A stretch of DNA of 64,000 nt from Gossypium raimondii (lineage: Eukaryota; Streptophyta; Magnoliopsida; Malvales; Malvaceae): contig NC_068575.1 of the NCBI RefSeq assembly GCF_025698545.1, positions 52,771,980-52,835,979 of the forward strand, read 5' to 3'. The translations under genes were made by a program, and so were the position numbers. Under the pieces are notes generated by a model. The model was given only the letters and a program-made list of their open reading frames with translations, ran no database searches and was not told where the DNA came from. Positions 47,307 through 59,073 of the stretch are shown piece after piece. Within the stretch, counting starts at the first letter, position 1. Each line of letters begins with the position of its first letter.

Positions 47307-50300
47307 CAAGTTTGGTTTGTCATGTGCCTGCTGAATAATAGACGTATTTTCCCCACATTTACAAGCCGATCATTAGAAGCATATGGTGCTGGTTTGGTTT
47401 TTTCTGTTCAGATAAATCAATATTCCGCTGATATGATCTGTACTGTAATGTGGACCCTCACTTGTTTTTCTTGATTAGAAAACAATGACCTCATCCAACA
47501 ATATAGTGGAAATGGTCTTTCATGAATTATACAATAATTCAACTAATAGTCCATCATTTAATGTAATGATTTAAGACAGAAGATTCTAGTTTCTGTAGCA
47601 GCCATTTGAGCAAAAATGTTGAAGGATAAGTGTAAGGAACTAAGACGAGTAAAACAGCCTTTCATCAAATATGAAACTATGAGTTTGCATACCTTGAAAA
47701 GTTGTACTAAATGGTCATGATATTTTCATGTGCACTGCACAACAGTATATCATACTGATTCTTCAATTTGACTGCAACATGTGACATATTTCATAATCAT
47801 ACATGGATCGTATATTCTGGTCAGTGGCAAGGTTGTTGGTATCTGGTTCTAGTTCTAACATCAGTTATTGTCCATAAGATGGAACTTTTTCATATTTCTT
47901 TTCCCCATAAAGGGATGCAAAAGGCCAAGAAAATCAAACTCCTTCCGTTTAGTATCTGTTCTCTTTCTCCTTTTATTTATTTTCCCCATAAGTGACATGT
48001 ATAGCAACAAAACTGGAAACCATTCTCCCTCTCAATAGCCACGTCTAATGGTTAACAAGCTGCAACGGAAGGTAATTCAGAACAAGTCAAGTTGCAGGTA
48101 TAAAAGGGTCAATCACAACTCCCATTAACAAAAAGTTATTCATCAGTACCATATAAATGACATGGAAATGAAATGTAAGAAATTCCATCCTTGTCCTCAA
48201 TGATAGAATTTGAACAAAAGCTCCTAAAGAAAATAAGAAACAATCTGTACCATTCAATCAAATTTGAGATGCTGAAGGGGATTTGCCATTATTAGGATCC
48301 TTATACGAGCGAGCCTGTATGCATTAATCAATACCTTTAGAACATATGCCATTCAGTAATATTGTGTCTGCATCATCTGTTTTATAGAATGGTGAGAGAC
48401 ACGTATGCTGAAGAAGTGCCAACAGATTCAATGTCTCTCCCACATGACAAATTTGAAACATACAGTGCGGCTGCAATAAAATTTTTATTTTTCCATATCT
48501 AGGAAGCTTGTGATAGTGCAGAAGAAAGTAAGTCTACTATGCATTGTTTTCCAATGACTATCTAATTGGAGCATAAGGCATAGCATCACTAAAAGCATGA
48601 TCTCCTACAATATCCACTTGAAATTGAGTCTGTGCAATTTTAATTTCAGCAGACTCATCATAGTAACTCATAGAGTGCATCACCATCTTTTCTTCTGATT
48701 CTGAAACGATTTCTTTTCACAATCCTACGATAGTTTGGATATTTAGTGCTTTGAATACAAGCATATAGTTTATTTTATGGTCCACCACCTTTACTTCAAG
48801 AAAGTGCACGAAATAAAAAAAAAGATGTTGAAAGGAACCTTAAACTAAATACTTATAAGTAATTAAGGAAAAAAATAGTGGTATTACAATTTATATGAAT
48901 TATAATAATTGGAGAACCAAAATAAATAGTGCACATTTCTTCTTGTTCAAAAGGAAGTAACATTTGCCAGAGATATAAATAATTTACCAAAGGAAATCAT
49001 ATCATTTCTTTAAACAGACAAGGTTTTAAATGGTTCCACTTCATTCTGAAGTCCTATCAAATCTACTCAAAGACAAAATGCAGTCATGGAGGATGCATGC
49101 ATGAATGATCACTGTTACTGCAACCAACATTATTGAGCAAGACTTTGGACAGAAAGAAATATAAAAGAATATGCCAAATAAGATGTACAGCCAGCTTTGG
49201 AGGAAAGGTAGGTTTTTTTCTTTTTTTCTTTTTTGAGAAATATGTGAGAATGAAAAATGTCCCTCCATAAACCTTAGCTCATTGATCAAGGTGATTCATT
49301 TAACTTTTCTGTAATATGGTGAGACAGACACTGTTGGTTTCCAACTTAAATGGCCTTTAACTCTTTCGTTTCTCGGCGTTAATCGAATTCTCTACAAGCA
49401 TAATAAGGGTCATCTCATCTCATGTGGAACTCAGTGGAAGAAATATCATGAAGCACAAATCCAAATTGATAGAGAGGTTCTTCTTTGACTAAGTTGTAAG
49501 GCAATTACAAAACCAGTATTCTGGTTGTCTGAGGTCACCACTCACTTCAAAGACCCATATTTTGAGAAAACGTCTAGATTTGAATCATAGAAGCTTCAAT
49601 AAATGAATTTTTTGAAAATACCTTGTCTCACCATCAGACACGACGGTGCAAGTCTTTTAAGTCTCAAACACTGAGTTTTGTCCTTGAAAATGAATTTTAA
49701 CTACCTATTTTAATTTTTTTACAAATCTTATTTATATTAGTAAATCTCATATACACAGTCTGGATCGGTTCAATTCTTTAATTAACCAAAGTAAGAATAA
49801 AATATCACCAAAAGTTTGAATGCTGCTTTTCTGGGCACTTTTTCCTCTTCTACCAGGGACAAAGGACTTGTCAGCATCTGATGCAATATTATTCTTGATG
49901 GTCAGTATCACAAACTTTCATTTTACTAAGACCGCTAATTTTTATCACTCCAATTATTAATTATTTCATATAGATATTTTCTTTCTTTTCTTTACGTTTC
50001 TTCTTGGTCTTAGGCAGCATCATAACTCTTCTGTAGCTCCAAAACATCATCATGAACCATTCTGGGAGGTATTGAGAATGTCTACGAGGGAGCTAAAATA
50101 ATTCAGTATCATTCCTAATCAATGAATTGCTTTGGAGTGTGTTAATGTAATTTAAGAAACAGGTAATATTGAGTTAGTTTACCAATAGAGAACATGAGAT
50201 ATCTCAATAAAAGACGCATACATGATCAAAATTTGAGAATACAAAAAAGTAACCTACTAAGTTGAGAGAGGGTTCTCAAATTTCTAAAGCAGATACTTCG

Positions 50301-52486
50301 AAAGAAATTACAAGTAGTTGCTTTAAAAGTTTGAGGAGATATCAGAACAAAAACATTTTTATGCAAAGCAGAATTTAAAGATGAGCATAACCTGATCAAG
50401 CTTTTTACAGAAGAGTTGGACAGGTCAGACATAACTAATTGTGCACTGCATACATAATTGTTGTTCAGAACTGTATATCCTGGATTTATTTCTATGTAGT
50501 GCATGCCTCCTTTTGCCTATTTCATTTATTAAAATAGAAATTCTATATGCACTTCATTACGACCATTGCTCCAAGTACCACTGGTCCACACCTATCTTTT
50601 GTGTGTGACCTAACCAATGTTTCTTGTGTAATATCTGAATAGCTACAAGAGAATAGCCATACTGATGTGAGCATAAATTAGAGGTAACTTCTAATTATGA
50701 AAACTTCAACAATCCAAGAAAACCCATTGAACCGGAGTTGGACGTTTCCAAAAGAGAACAATGAAGTTACCGCAGCACATTCCCTTTCCATCCAAATGCT
50801 CACAGTTAGTTCAAGAGTGTGGCCTCTGGTAACAAGCTTGCCTGTTCCTGTTGCTGAATTTACGCAACAGGAATTCAAAAGATAATATTAACTTAGCTAT
50901 GAAAGGTTTAAACCCCCAAATATTATTTCCCAATGGATGCTAGCCTCTTCATACATCGTTAAGAACAGTGAAATTTAGTATCAGGAATTTCAAATTTAGA
51001 CACAAAAAATTTGTGACATCTATGACAAAAGGAAAATAGTACCAATTGGTCTTTTCACTCTCCACTACATCCACATTCCACAACACCCCTGTTTGGACTG
51101 ATCATCAAGCAAGAAGATATCTCGGTGATCAAAATTTATCTGCTAATTCTAATTACACAGGTACCTTCTGGCAGAAGTAAAATTAGTAAAAGGAAAAGCA
51201 TTAATTCATAGTTGGGTAACTTTTCACCTTGAGAATGGCAAACTTGCTGTTTTTTTAAGAGTTCCACTGTGAGAAAATCCGAATATAGCCAATAGGAATG
51301 AATCAGTACAACTCTTCCATCACATCAGTAATCTTACTTCCTAATCCACCAAACAGTCGACTGTCAATTGGCCAGAGTCATCAAAAGGCAACCCTATTTA
51401 ATATACTTTTGAGCAATCTCTAAGACTCAAAAGCAGCGACGTCCCAATCATTAACCCCATCGCAACTTAAAAAAAAACATCACCTCAATTCCACTAACAT
51501 GACCACCAAAGCATTATACAGAACATCATGTACGCGTCTTATATGAATGAGAGTAGGTGATACAAAAGAACTTCTATGTTGTTTCACATAGAATTAACAA
51601 ATAATTTCTCATAGAATAGGTAATATAAATGTGGCAAATGCTTAAATATGAATGTTAGGGTGACAAAAATTCATTGAAAAAAAATAAAAGAGATAACAAA
51701 ACAAAAACAGACATAAAATATCATCTATGAACACTCTAGCAAAAGGAGAAAAAGAAAGTTACAGCTTAAAAGCACCTACAGTTCTTCTGCAGGCCCCGTT
51801 TGCTAGGCCCGGACTTGATTCGACTTGAAAAATGAGTCTAAAAATTTGTTCAAGCTTGACCTAGATAAAAATATTAAAACATGGACCCGACCTGGTCCAC
51901 CTATTTTAAAATTTTTATATTATATTATTTTTTACATAACTTTTAAATATATATAATACATCAAAAATATTAAAATAAATAATTTCACCTAAATAATACT
52001 AAATAAAATTAAAATAAATATTTTCACCTAAATAATACTAAGATAAATGCAACTTAACAAGAAAATATCTCTAAAATAATAACAAAATTAACAATAAAAA
52101 AAGTGTTATACAATATCCAAACAATAACAATAGTAAAAATAACAAAAAAAATAATTTCTTTTTTTTTGTAATTTAGTGAATTCAAGCCGAGCTCAGACAA
52201 AAAATATCTTATCTAATGCTTGGCTCATTTTTAAAACCGACCTTATTTTTTCACCAAACTCATTTTACATACCTATATATTTTTGTTCAAATCTCTCACT
52301 TTTCGGTCAGCTAGGCTGTTCTGATTTGAAACTTCCCCCACATTTTCAAGTCTTCAACAATTATATGTAAAACGACAACGTCTCAAGCATCAGTCAGCAG
52401 CGCCTAGAGTATGTGTGGAGTACTTAAAAAAGACTTTAATAAAATACAGTTGAGATAAAACTGTTTAGTTTGGTCGCGAAATCTGA
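47307..52486. other. Long shared upstream region of GH3.9 and LPA1
   Basis: GH3.9 and LPA1 are divergent and 5.3 kb apart, with no gene that I can support between them. GAGACA at 48396 and TGTCTC at 48432 form an inverted pair of auxin-response-type words 1.2 kb before GH3.9, possibly by chance. Exon-like minus-strand pieces (about 50110-50010 and 49915-49850, the latter reading ASDADKSFVPGRRGKSAQKS) have no recognised family. A repeat lies at 51770-52330. Confidence 0.4.
51770..52330. repeat. Interspersed repeat upstream of LPA1
   Basis: The left side GGCCCGGACTTGATTCGACT with GAAAAATGAGTCTAAAAATT faces a right side with AATGCTTGGCTCATTTTTAA and, beyond it, ACCTATATATTTTTGTTC. This pattern of GGCCCGG, AAAAATGRG, AAAATAT and an AT-rich centre recalls a repeat frequent in cotton. 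The centre has a short duplication, AATATTTTCACCTAAATAAT. The end lies only about 150 bp before the LPA1 start codon. Confidence 0.5.
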
Positions 52487-55400
52487 ATGGCTGTGGCTGC
52501 TCTGGCACTGAACCAGCAACTCCTTTGCTTTTCATACCCAAAGATAAGAGCAAAATCAAGGCCATGGTTCCCGCAAAAAACAACCCTTTTGAATTCTCAA
52601 AAGAAGCCTCATATCTTTATAGTTTCTTGCTCTTCCTCTCCAACTTCCCAGTCCCCAGAGGCCAATGTCCAGACTGCTGAGTCTTGTGTCAACCTGGGTC
52701 TGTCCCTCTTCTCCAAAGGACGCGTACGCATTGATCTCTTCTTGTTTTTGCAGTATTTTTAGGGTTCTATGGTGTTGATGTCTTCAATCTTGGTGATTTT
52801 TTCATAGAATTAGAGCCAAAAGTTTTTCTTTTCTTCTAGCAAATGGGTTTTCTTTTCCGTTGTTTCTTAAATGGTTCCCTTGGATAGTACAGGACAGTGA
52901 TTTAGTTTGAATGTGTCTCTCATGGTCTGATATGTAGGACAGGTTTCTACTTGAACAAGATTGCATGATATCTTGTTTAAAGGTTGCTCCATTTCTTTTC
53001 ATTCTTTTTTTCTTTTGGCTGCTTGGTATGTTAAAGAGCTTAATTTTATTGTCTAAGTATTAAATTGCTGAGCATTTTGCTATTCCTACAGTAGCTTGAC
53101 TCACATTATAGTGCATAATTTAAAGAGCGAAATCATGCTGGTTTGATGACACGCAAATTCGTCCTAGCTCAATGAACAGCAAACTGTATCTAGGAAAATT
53201 TAGATTGAGTTCTGGATTGATTGGTTTCCATAGAACGATCCTCTAAAATACTCTTTTGAATTCATGAATTTATTGATCACTTTCTTCAGAAGTTCAGATT
53301 CTTAGATAGTTCATTGTTCTGCATTGCTTTAGATACTTGTCTCTACAAACCATACTTTTATTTGGAAATTCAAATAATATTTTTTGTAAAAAGTGCTTCA
53401 TATGTCAAATGGATATTTCAGGTTAAAGATGCTTTAGTCCAGTTTGAAACGGCACTTAGTTTAGACCCAAACCCTGTGGAAGCCCAAGCTGCTCTCTATA
53501 ACAAAGCCTGCTGTCATGCCTACCAGTAAGGATTTCTGATCCTTTTTCCTTTTTCTTTTAGTAGTTATTATTTCAAATTACCATGCATGATTCCAGAAAT
53601 TCTCGTTTACTTTAGGGAAGAGGTGAGTTCTGAAATATAACTCCCTTCAGATGCATCTGTAAAGTATATAGCTTATGTATAGTATTCATAATCACACCTC
53701 CATCTGTCTGCCTAAGTCCCTGGATTCCTGTTATATGAAATCCGAAAGTTCTGAGAATCAGGCCTCATCTATGTTTTTGTTATAATACTCTTCTGCATCA
53801 ATTTCAAGTAATGATTTAGTACTAAATGGGGCTGTTCTTAGTAAGAATCCTTTTTTTCTTTTTATTTGTTTTGTTTTTATTGAGGAAGAGGGGAAGCAAA
53901 GAAAGCTGCTGAGTGTCTCCGTACTGCTTTGAGAGACTACAACCTTAAGTTCGGTACAATTCTCAATGATCCTGATCTGGCCTCCCTTAGAGCATCACCT
54001 GAGTTCAAGGAATTGCAAGAAGAGGTATGTTGCTTAAGTTTTCTTCCAGACACTCCTCTTTCCCAATCCCCACCAAGATATCCAAGTGCTATGATTATGG
54101 AATCAAATGAAATTATTCATTCACATGAAGCTCAAATTACTAAGAGTTGGTATTGCTCATAAGTATTTGTTATCTTTCCAGGCCAGGCTGGGTGGAGAAG
54201 ATATAGGCTACAGTTTCCGAAGAGATCTCAAACTTATCAGTGAAGTCCAGGCCCCATTTCGTGGAGTTAGGAGATTTTTTTATGTGGCATTCTCTGCAGC
54301 TGCTGGAATCTCGCTGTTATTCACTGTACCCAGGCTATTTCGTGCTATTAAAGGAGGTGATGGTGCTCCTGATATTTGGGAAACTGTTGGCAATGCTGGC
54401 ATAAATATTGGAGGTAAATTGTGAGATGTGTTATATATATATATATATGTCATTTCATGTAATCTCGTTTACTTTCTTGGTGTGACCATCAAGCTAATAG
54501 TTTGTAACTGGCTTTTTAAAATGACTAAGTTCTTGAATCAGCTATCTACAGGTATCATTGTTCTTGTGGCGTTATATTTCTGGGACAACAAGAAGGAGGA
54601 AGAGCAACTCGCACAAATATCCCGAAATGAAACACTCTCTAGGTTGCCTTTACGCCTTTCCACCAATCGGATTGTGGAACTTGTGCAGCTACGAGACACT
54701 GTTAGACCAGTTAGTATTTTTTTTTTTCTTTTGGTTGAATATTTTTCCAAGTTCTTGCTGCTTCATGTTTGCAAATTTAGGTAGATAGTTATGCCTGTGT
54801 TGTCACTGTAAAAGTATATTCTTCAAAAATAATGTTGCTAATAAGCAATTTTTTTTCACCGTGACCATAAGCAAATTAAGAATTAAAAACCTTCATCTCA
54901 TTTCATCGTGAGATAGAATTAGATTTCTTGCGCTGGATTTGGTAAACATACTTGACATGTTTCCAAAGTAACCAAAGTATTAAAATTTAAGCTTATAATA
55001 ATTAATAAATAAAATGTTACAGCTCTATGAGAACAACCATAACAATAATCAGTTTTGTTTTGTTACCTCATTATTTAGTGAATGCTACTGCTCGGAGTGG
55101 TGATCGAGACAAAGAAGACGAGTTGGAAGGCAAAACTGAGACCTAGACCATTGGATCAGAAGTCTTTTACACTTACTATAGAAGACTATATTAGTATTGA
55201 CTACTTTAGTCGAGTATGGCTACGTCTTAGTGCACTGTCTTTCCTATTTGGTCAACAAAATACATGCCACGCGCAACTTTTACTTGTATATTGCTAACTT
55301 GCATGTTGATGCATTATTTTATGCCTTCTCCTATCTATTTGGTTTTTATCATTACATTCTAATTGAAGGTTGGATTCAGGTTATTTTAGCAGGGAAAAAA

Positions 55401-56686
55401 GAATCTGTTTCTTCAGCTTTACAGAAGGCTGAGAGATTTCGAACCGAGCTCCTTAGACGAGGTGTTCTTCTAGTTCCTGTCATTTGGGGTGAAGGTAGAA
55501 CACCGCAAGTGGAGAAGAAAGGTTTTGGTGTTTCTAAAAAGGCAGCTACTGCTCTTCCTTCTATTGGGGTAAACTACAAGTTTCTGACCTATTGTAGATT
55601 ATTAGCCATATAAGGATAAGTCTTGTCCACTGATCATATTTTCATTGTTCCTATAGTTATTAGGACTTCTTATAAGTTTACTTTGTGGCTTATATGTGAT
55701 GTACTATGCATGTGACTGTCTTTATGCTCTGGTGTACTTGTGCTGATATGCTGAATATACATTTGGTTGCTGTCTTATATTAATCAACTTTACATGGAAT
55801 TTCAGCTCTGGAAATATTACTGCATGCACTAGGTGTGTTTTTTTAATTAAATTCCTTTCTCCAAACATTTTATCTATCACTGTCATGGCAGGAAGACTTT
55901 GAGAAACGAGCTCAGTCTATAACTGCAAAATCAAAGTTGAAAGCTGAAATTCGATTTAAGGCTGAGGTTATTTCACTGGAAGAATGGGAGAGGTCACCTG
56001 CTACTCAATAATTATTATTGTTTGTTCTTATTTTTCATTTAGATAACGAAGGTCTTTATTCTTGTATCTCTTCAGGTTACAAAAGTTTGACTGTTTCCAA
56101 ACATTGATTATATTTCCAGTTACCAGTCATATGCTCAAATCTTCGTTCAACGTCTTTCCTTCTGTTAGCTTTACTATATATTTTTTTTTTACTGAAGATT
56201 CTTACTTACTCAGGTGGATCAGGGATCAACAAGAATCTGAAGGAGTTACCCCTGGTGAGGATGTCTACATAATTTTGCGCCTAGATGGTCGAGTCCGAAG
56301 ATCGGGAAAGGTAAGAAAATTGTTGGAAACTTTTGCTGCCTCTTTTTGGCCTGAGATAATTGCAAATATCAATTATCAGAGGATGTCACAAGTTAGTATA
56401 GGAAGGGTTATGACTGATTGCTGTTTTCTTTTCTTTTCTTTTTTCTTCAAAAATTTGGATCAATTAGCGTTCCTTCAGCTGGTGGTTTCTTTTTTCATGG
56501 CTGCTAAATAAATCAATCTTATAATTCTCTATCTAAGATTTCAAATATCAGTAATGCAATATTGGAAATTTTTTTCCTTTGTTGTCATGGTAAATTTTTT
56601 CTTGTTTGCAGGGAATGCCTGATTGGTCACAAATAGTGCAGGAGCTGCCTCCAATGGAAGCATTGCTAAGCAAACTTGAAAGATAG
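52487..56686 (+). CDS. LPA1: LOW PSII ACCUMULATION 1-like, TPR membrane protein of plastids
   Basis: LPA1 is a chloroplast thylakoid protein that helps photosystem II assembly by interacting with newly made D1. Nine exons: 52487-52723, 53422-53525, 53889-54024, 54182-54413, 54552-54709, 55380-55568, 55892-55992, 56214-56310 and 56612-56686. All borders are GT-AG and in frame, giving 442 aa (Arabidopsis about 453). Residues 1-50 are rich in Ser, Lys and Gln with few acids, as in a transit peptide. TPR-like helices follow (SCVNLGLSLFSKGR, ALVQFETALSLDPNPVEAQA, CLRTALRDYN). After EDIGYSFRRDLKLISEVQAP come two hydrophobic segments, about 191-212 and 231-248. A soluble domain ends the protein (VILAGKKESV, RRGVLLVPVIWGEGR, GEDVYIILRLDGRVRRSGKG). 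Exon 3's acceptor (gaggaag/A) is the least certain border. RALF lies next, as RALF1 does in Arabidopsis. Confidence 0.92.
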
Positions 56687-57994
56687 AATTTATGTTACCA
56701 ACCCTTATTTTAGTGCGCTACAAACTTGAAAGCTGATGGGAATCTTCTTTGTTTATCTATTCTTTAAGCATTGTATATTTATTACTTTGTACATCACAGC
56801 ATGCAAGATTTTGAACACGATAAAGAACTTAATTTCGATAGCCTTTATTTCACTATTATTGAGCTTTTAACAATGTTTAATCAGTACCCCCTTTTCCTCT
56901 CTTTTTCTTTTATTTTCTTTTCAGAGGTTGGCTTTATGGTGTACTTTATTGGCTTACTATATAGTTATACCAATCACGCTGTTTCACTTTTCCATCCTTT
57001 GTTATGATTTGGTTGCACCAGCTGTTTATAACTCTCACCGCTTACCAACAGCTCTGAACTGGTAAAAAGAAAGAACCCTCTTCTTCTGGGATTTTCACAT
57101 TACTATTTCTGTCATTTAGCTTGTATTAGGTATGGAAGAGGTCATATATTTACAGCTTAAACAAAGATTTCGAGGAAGTTTCTAAATAGCTATCCAGGCG
57201 AGTTTGACCTTTGTACAAGAGCCATTGAACATATCAGCTACCCGTATCACTGAATACATATTTTTGTCTTCCATTGTTGGGTTAGGTTCTGCTTTTTATT
57301 ATTATTCTAATTGTTCTTGTATTAGTCAAGGGATTAGGACAGCCAAACTATTGAAGGTTGTTGGACAAACTAGCCTCTTTTTCTTTTCTTTTCTTCTTCT
57401 TTTTTTTTTTTTTTTGAAGTTTTAACCAAATTAATTATATCATATAAGCCTCTACCCATGACCCATGGGTTAACCATTTGCCGCCTCGGTGTGCTTGGAC
57501 GTTAAACCATCATTATCTCTACATGTGCAAATTTACAATGTAGTTCAATGTAATCTGTCTAAATATTTTACTTTTAATTAATTCTTTGAACCATATTATT
57601 ATCTATCCTATCAATTTAATCTTTTAAAACAATGAAAACAACAAACATAAATTCTTCGGTTTCAGCTTGTTACATTATCATATTCAGTATTACAAAGTTA
57701 TTAAGTAACCATATTTTGAAGCTTTCTTTAGATGTTGCTCTTTGGCCTTTTCTTTTTTTCGTTTTTATATTTATTTTTTGGTTTAGTGGGGGTACTGGTT
57801 TGTTCTTTGTCTGTAAATATAAAAAGAACCTAACCACGGGGCCAATGTCATTAGTCAACGACTCAATGTCGATCTTCCAACTCTCTTATTTAGTAGCTTT
57901 AAAAACAAGTTGCCGCACCCTCTCTCTTCTTGTCCCAACTTAAGCAATTGCTTAATAGAAATACAAACGACAGCCAAAACAAAACGTCAACAAC
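56687..57994. other. Intergenic between LPA1 and RALF
   Basis: This holds the LPA1 3' flank and the RALF promoter. A T-tract of about 20 within a pyrimidine-rich run lies at 57378-57414; in minus orientation it could be the A-tail of an old retroposon, though no body is recognised. No gene is seen. Confidence 0.4.
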
Positions 57995-58342
57995 ATGGCT
58001 AATCCCTCTTGTTTTCTCCTGCCTGTTTCATTGATCTTTGTGGCTCTGATCATGGCCTTGTCGACCGTCGACACAAGTGCTGAGCACCATTTGAGCTGGA
58101 GTCCAAACAAGTCTGGCTGCCAGGGCTCAATGGCCGAATGCATGGCTGAGGATGAGTTTGACATGGACTCCGAGATCAACAGGCGCATATTGCAGACCAC
58201 ACAGTACATTAGCTATGGAGCTCTGCAGAGGAACACCGTGCCATGCTCACAAAGGGGTGCATCATACTATAATTGTCAACCGGGAGCACAAGCTAACCCT
58301 TACAATCGAGGCTGCAGTGCCATTACTCGCTGCCGGAGTTAA
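57995..58342 (+). CDS. RALF: Rapid alkalinization factor (RALF) preproprotein
   Basis: RALF peptides are secreted ligands of FERONIA-type receptor kinases; they raise apoplastic pH and restrain cell growth. A single exon encodes 115 aa. The signal peptide is about residues 1-29. The propeptide is acidic (AEDEFDMDSE). The site-1 protease recognition motif RRIL is at 63-66, giving a mature peptide of about 49 aa. The receptor-activating YISY is at 71-74, and four Cys at 84, 94, 107 and 113 form two disulfides. It resembles the RALF1/22/23/33 group; the exact orthologue is not decided. It is tail to tail with HSBP, the arrangement of RALF33 and HSBP in Arabidopsis as I recall it. Confidence 0.95.
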   Translation: MANPSCFLLPVSLIFVALIMALSTVDTSAEHHLSWSPNKSGCQGSMAECMAEDEFDMDSEINRRILQTTQYISYGALQRNTVPCSQRGASYYNCQPGAQANPYNRGCSAITRCRS

Positions 58343-59073
58343 GGTTTCCTGCTCTCCTCTTTTTCTTTCGGTGTCATTCATTTCTCTGTTTATGTTGTTG
58401 AAGAAGTTCCCATGTAATTCTTTTGACCTTTAATTTGCTGTTTTGGAATTTGACCTTCAACTTTAAATAAAAAGAAGGAACATGAAGTTGTATTCTTCTA
58501 ACAAGTACAGATCATAACCAACTTTGAAATGCTATTTACCATCCAATAATAATCCAAGTTAAGTTGAAGCACCATCCATTGAATTCAAATTTTAATATGA
58601 CAACATATGATTACGTCTGGTTCCGAAGCATTTTCCAGATGAAGTGTGAACTAGGATAAATGTCTTCATAAAGACAACTTTAGTCATAATCTCATTAAGT
58701 TCATAAAGCATTTCAAGCTCTGAAATTTGGGATGTTAACATAGATTGAGTATTGAGGTTAATAGCAGCATATTGTCTCTTTAAGTTTAATGAACAATCTT
58801 AAACTGTATTTTTGCTATTGCACAGTGATAAGAGATGAAATGTGAACAAGCCACTCATATCATTAATTCCCTCTACTGGTGTTAAAAGCAGATAATTATT
58901 TATCCCACTACAGAGAAGAAATACTTGATACAAATAAAAAAGGGGGAAAAAAAAAGGGACACTCAGTAATGTCCCTGGTCTCTGGCCAAAAGTAATCTCA
59001 AATAAAACAACATATCACCAAATTACAATCATAATTCATAGCCAACTGTTAAAAACACCCTTGAGGCCAAGCT
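58343..59073. other. 3' flanks of RALF and HSBP
   Basis: This is the shared downstream space of two convergent genes. An AATAAA-type word (AAATAAAAAG, about 58464) may serve RALF polyadenylation. No other gene is seen. Confidence 0.45.

Noticed and set aside
55082-55297. 71-codon plus-strand frame within LPA1
   Set aside because: It lies wholly in the intron between exons 5 and 6 and has no conserved content.
57378-57414. Long T-tract as the tail of a retroposed gene
   Set aside because: No body, target duplication or coding match could be found beside it; it may be simple pyrimidine sequence.
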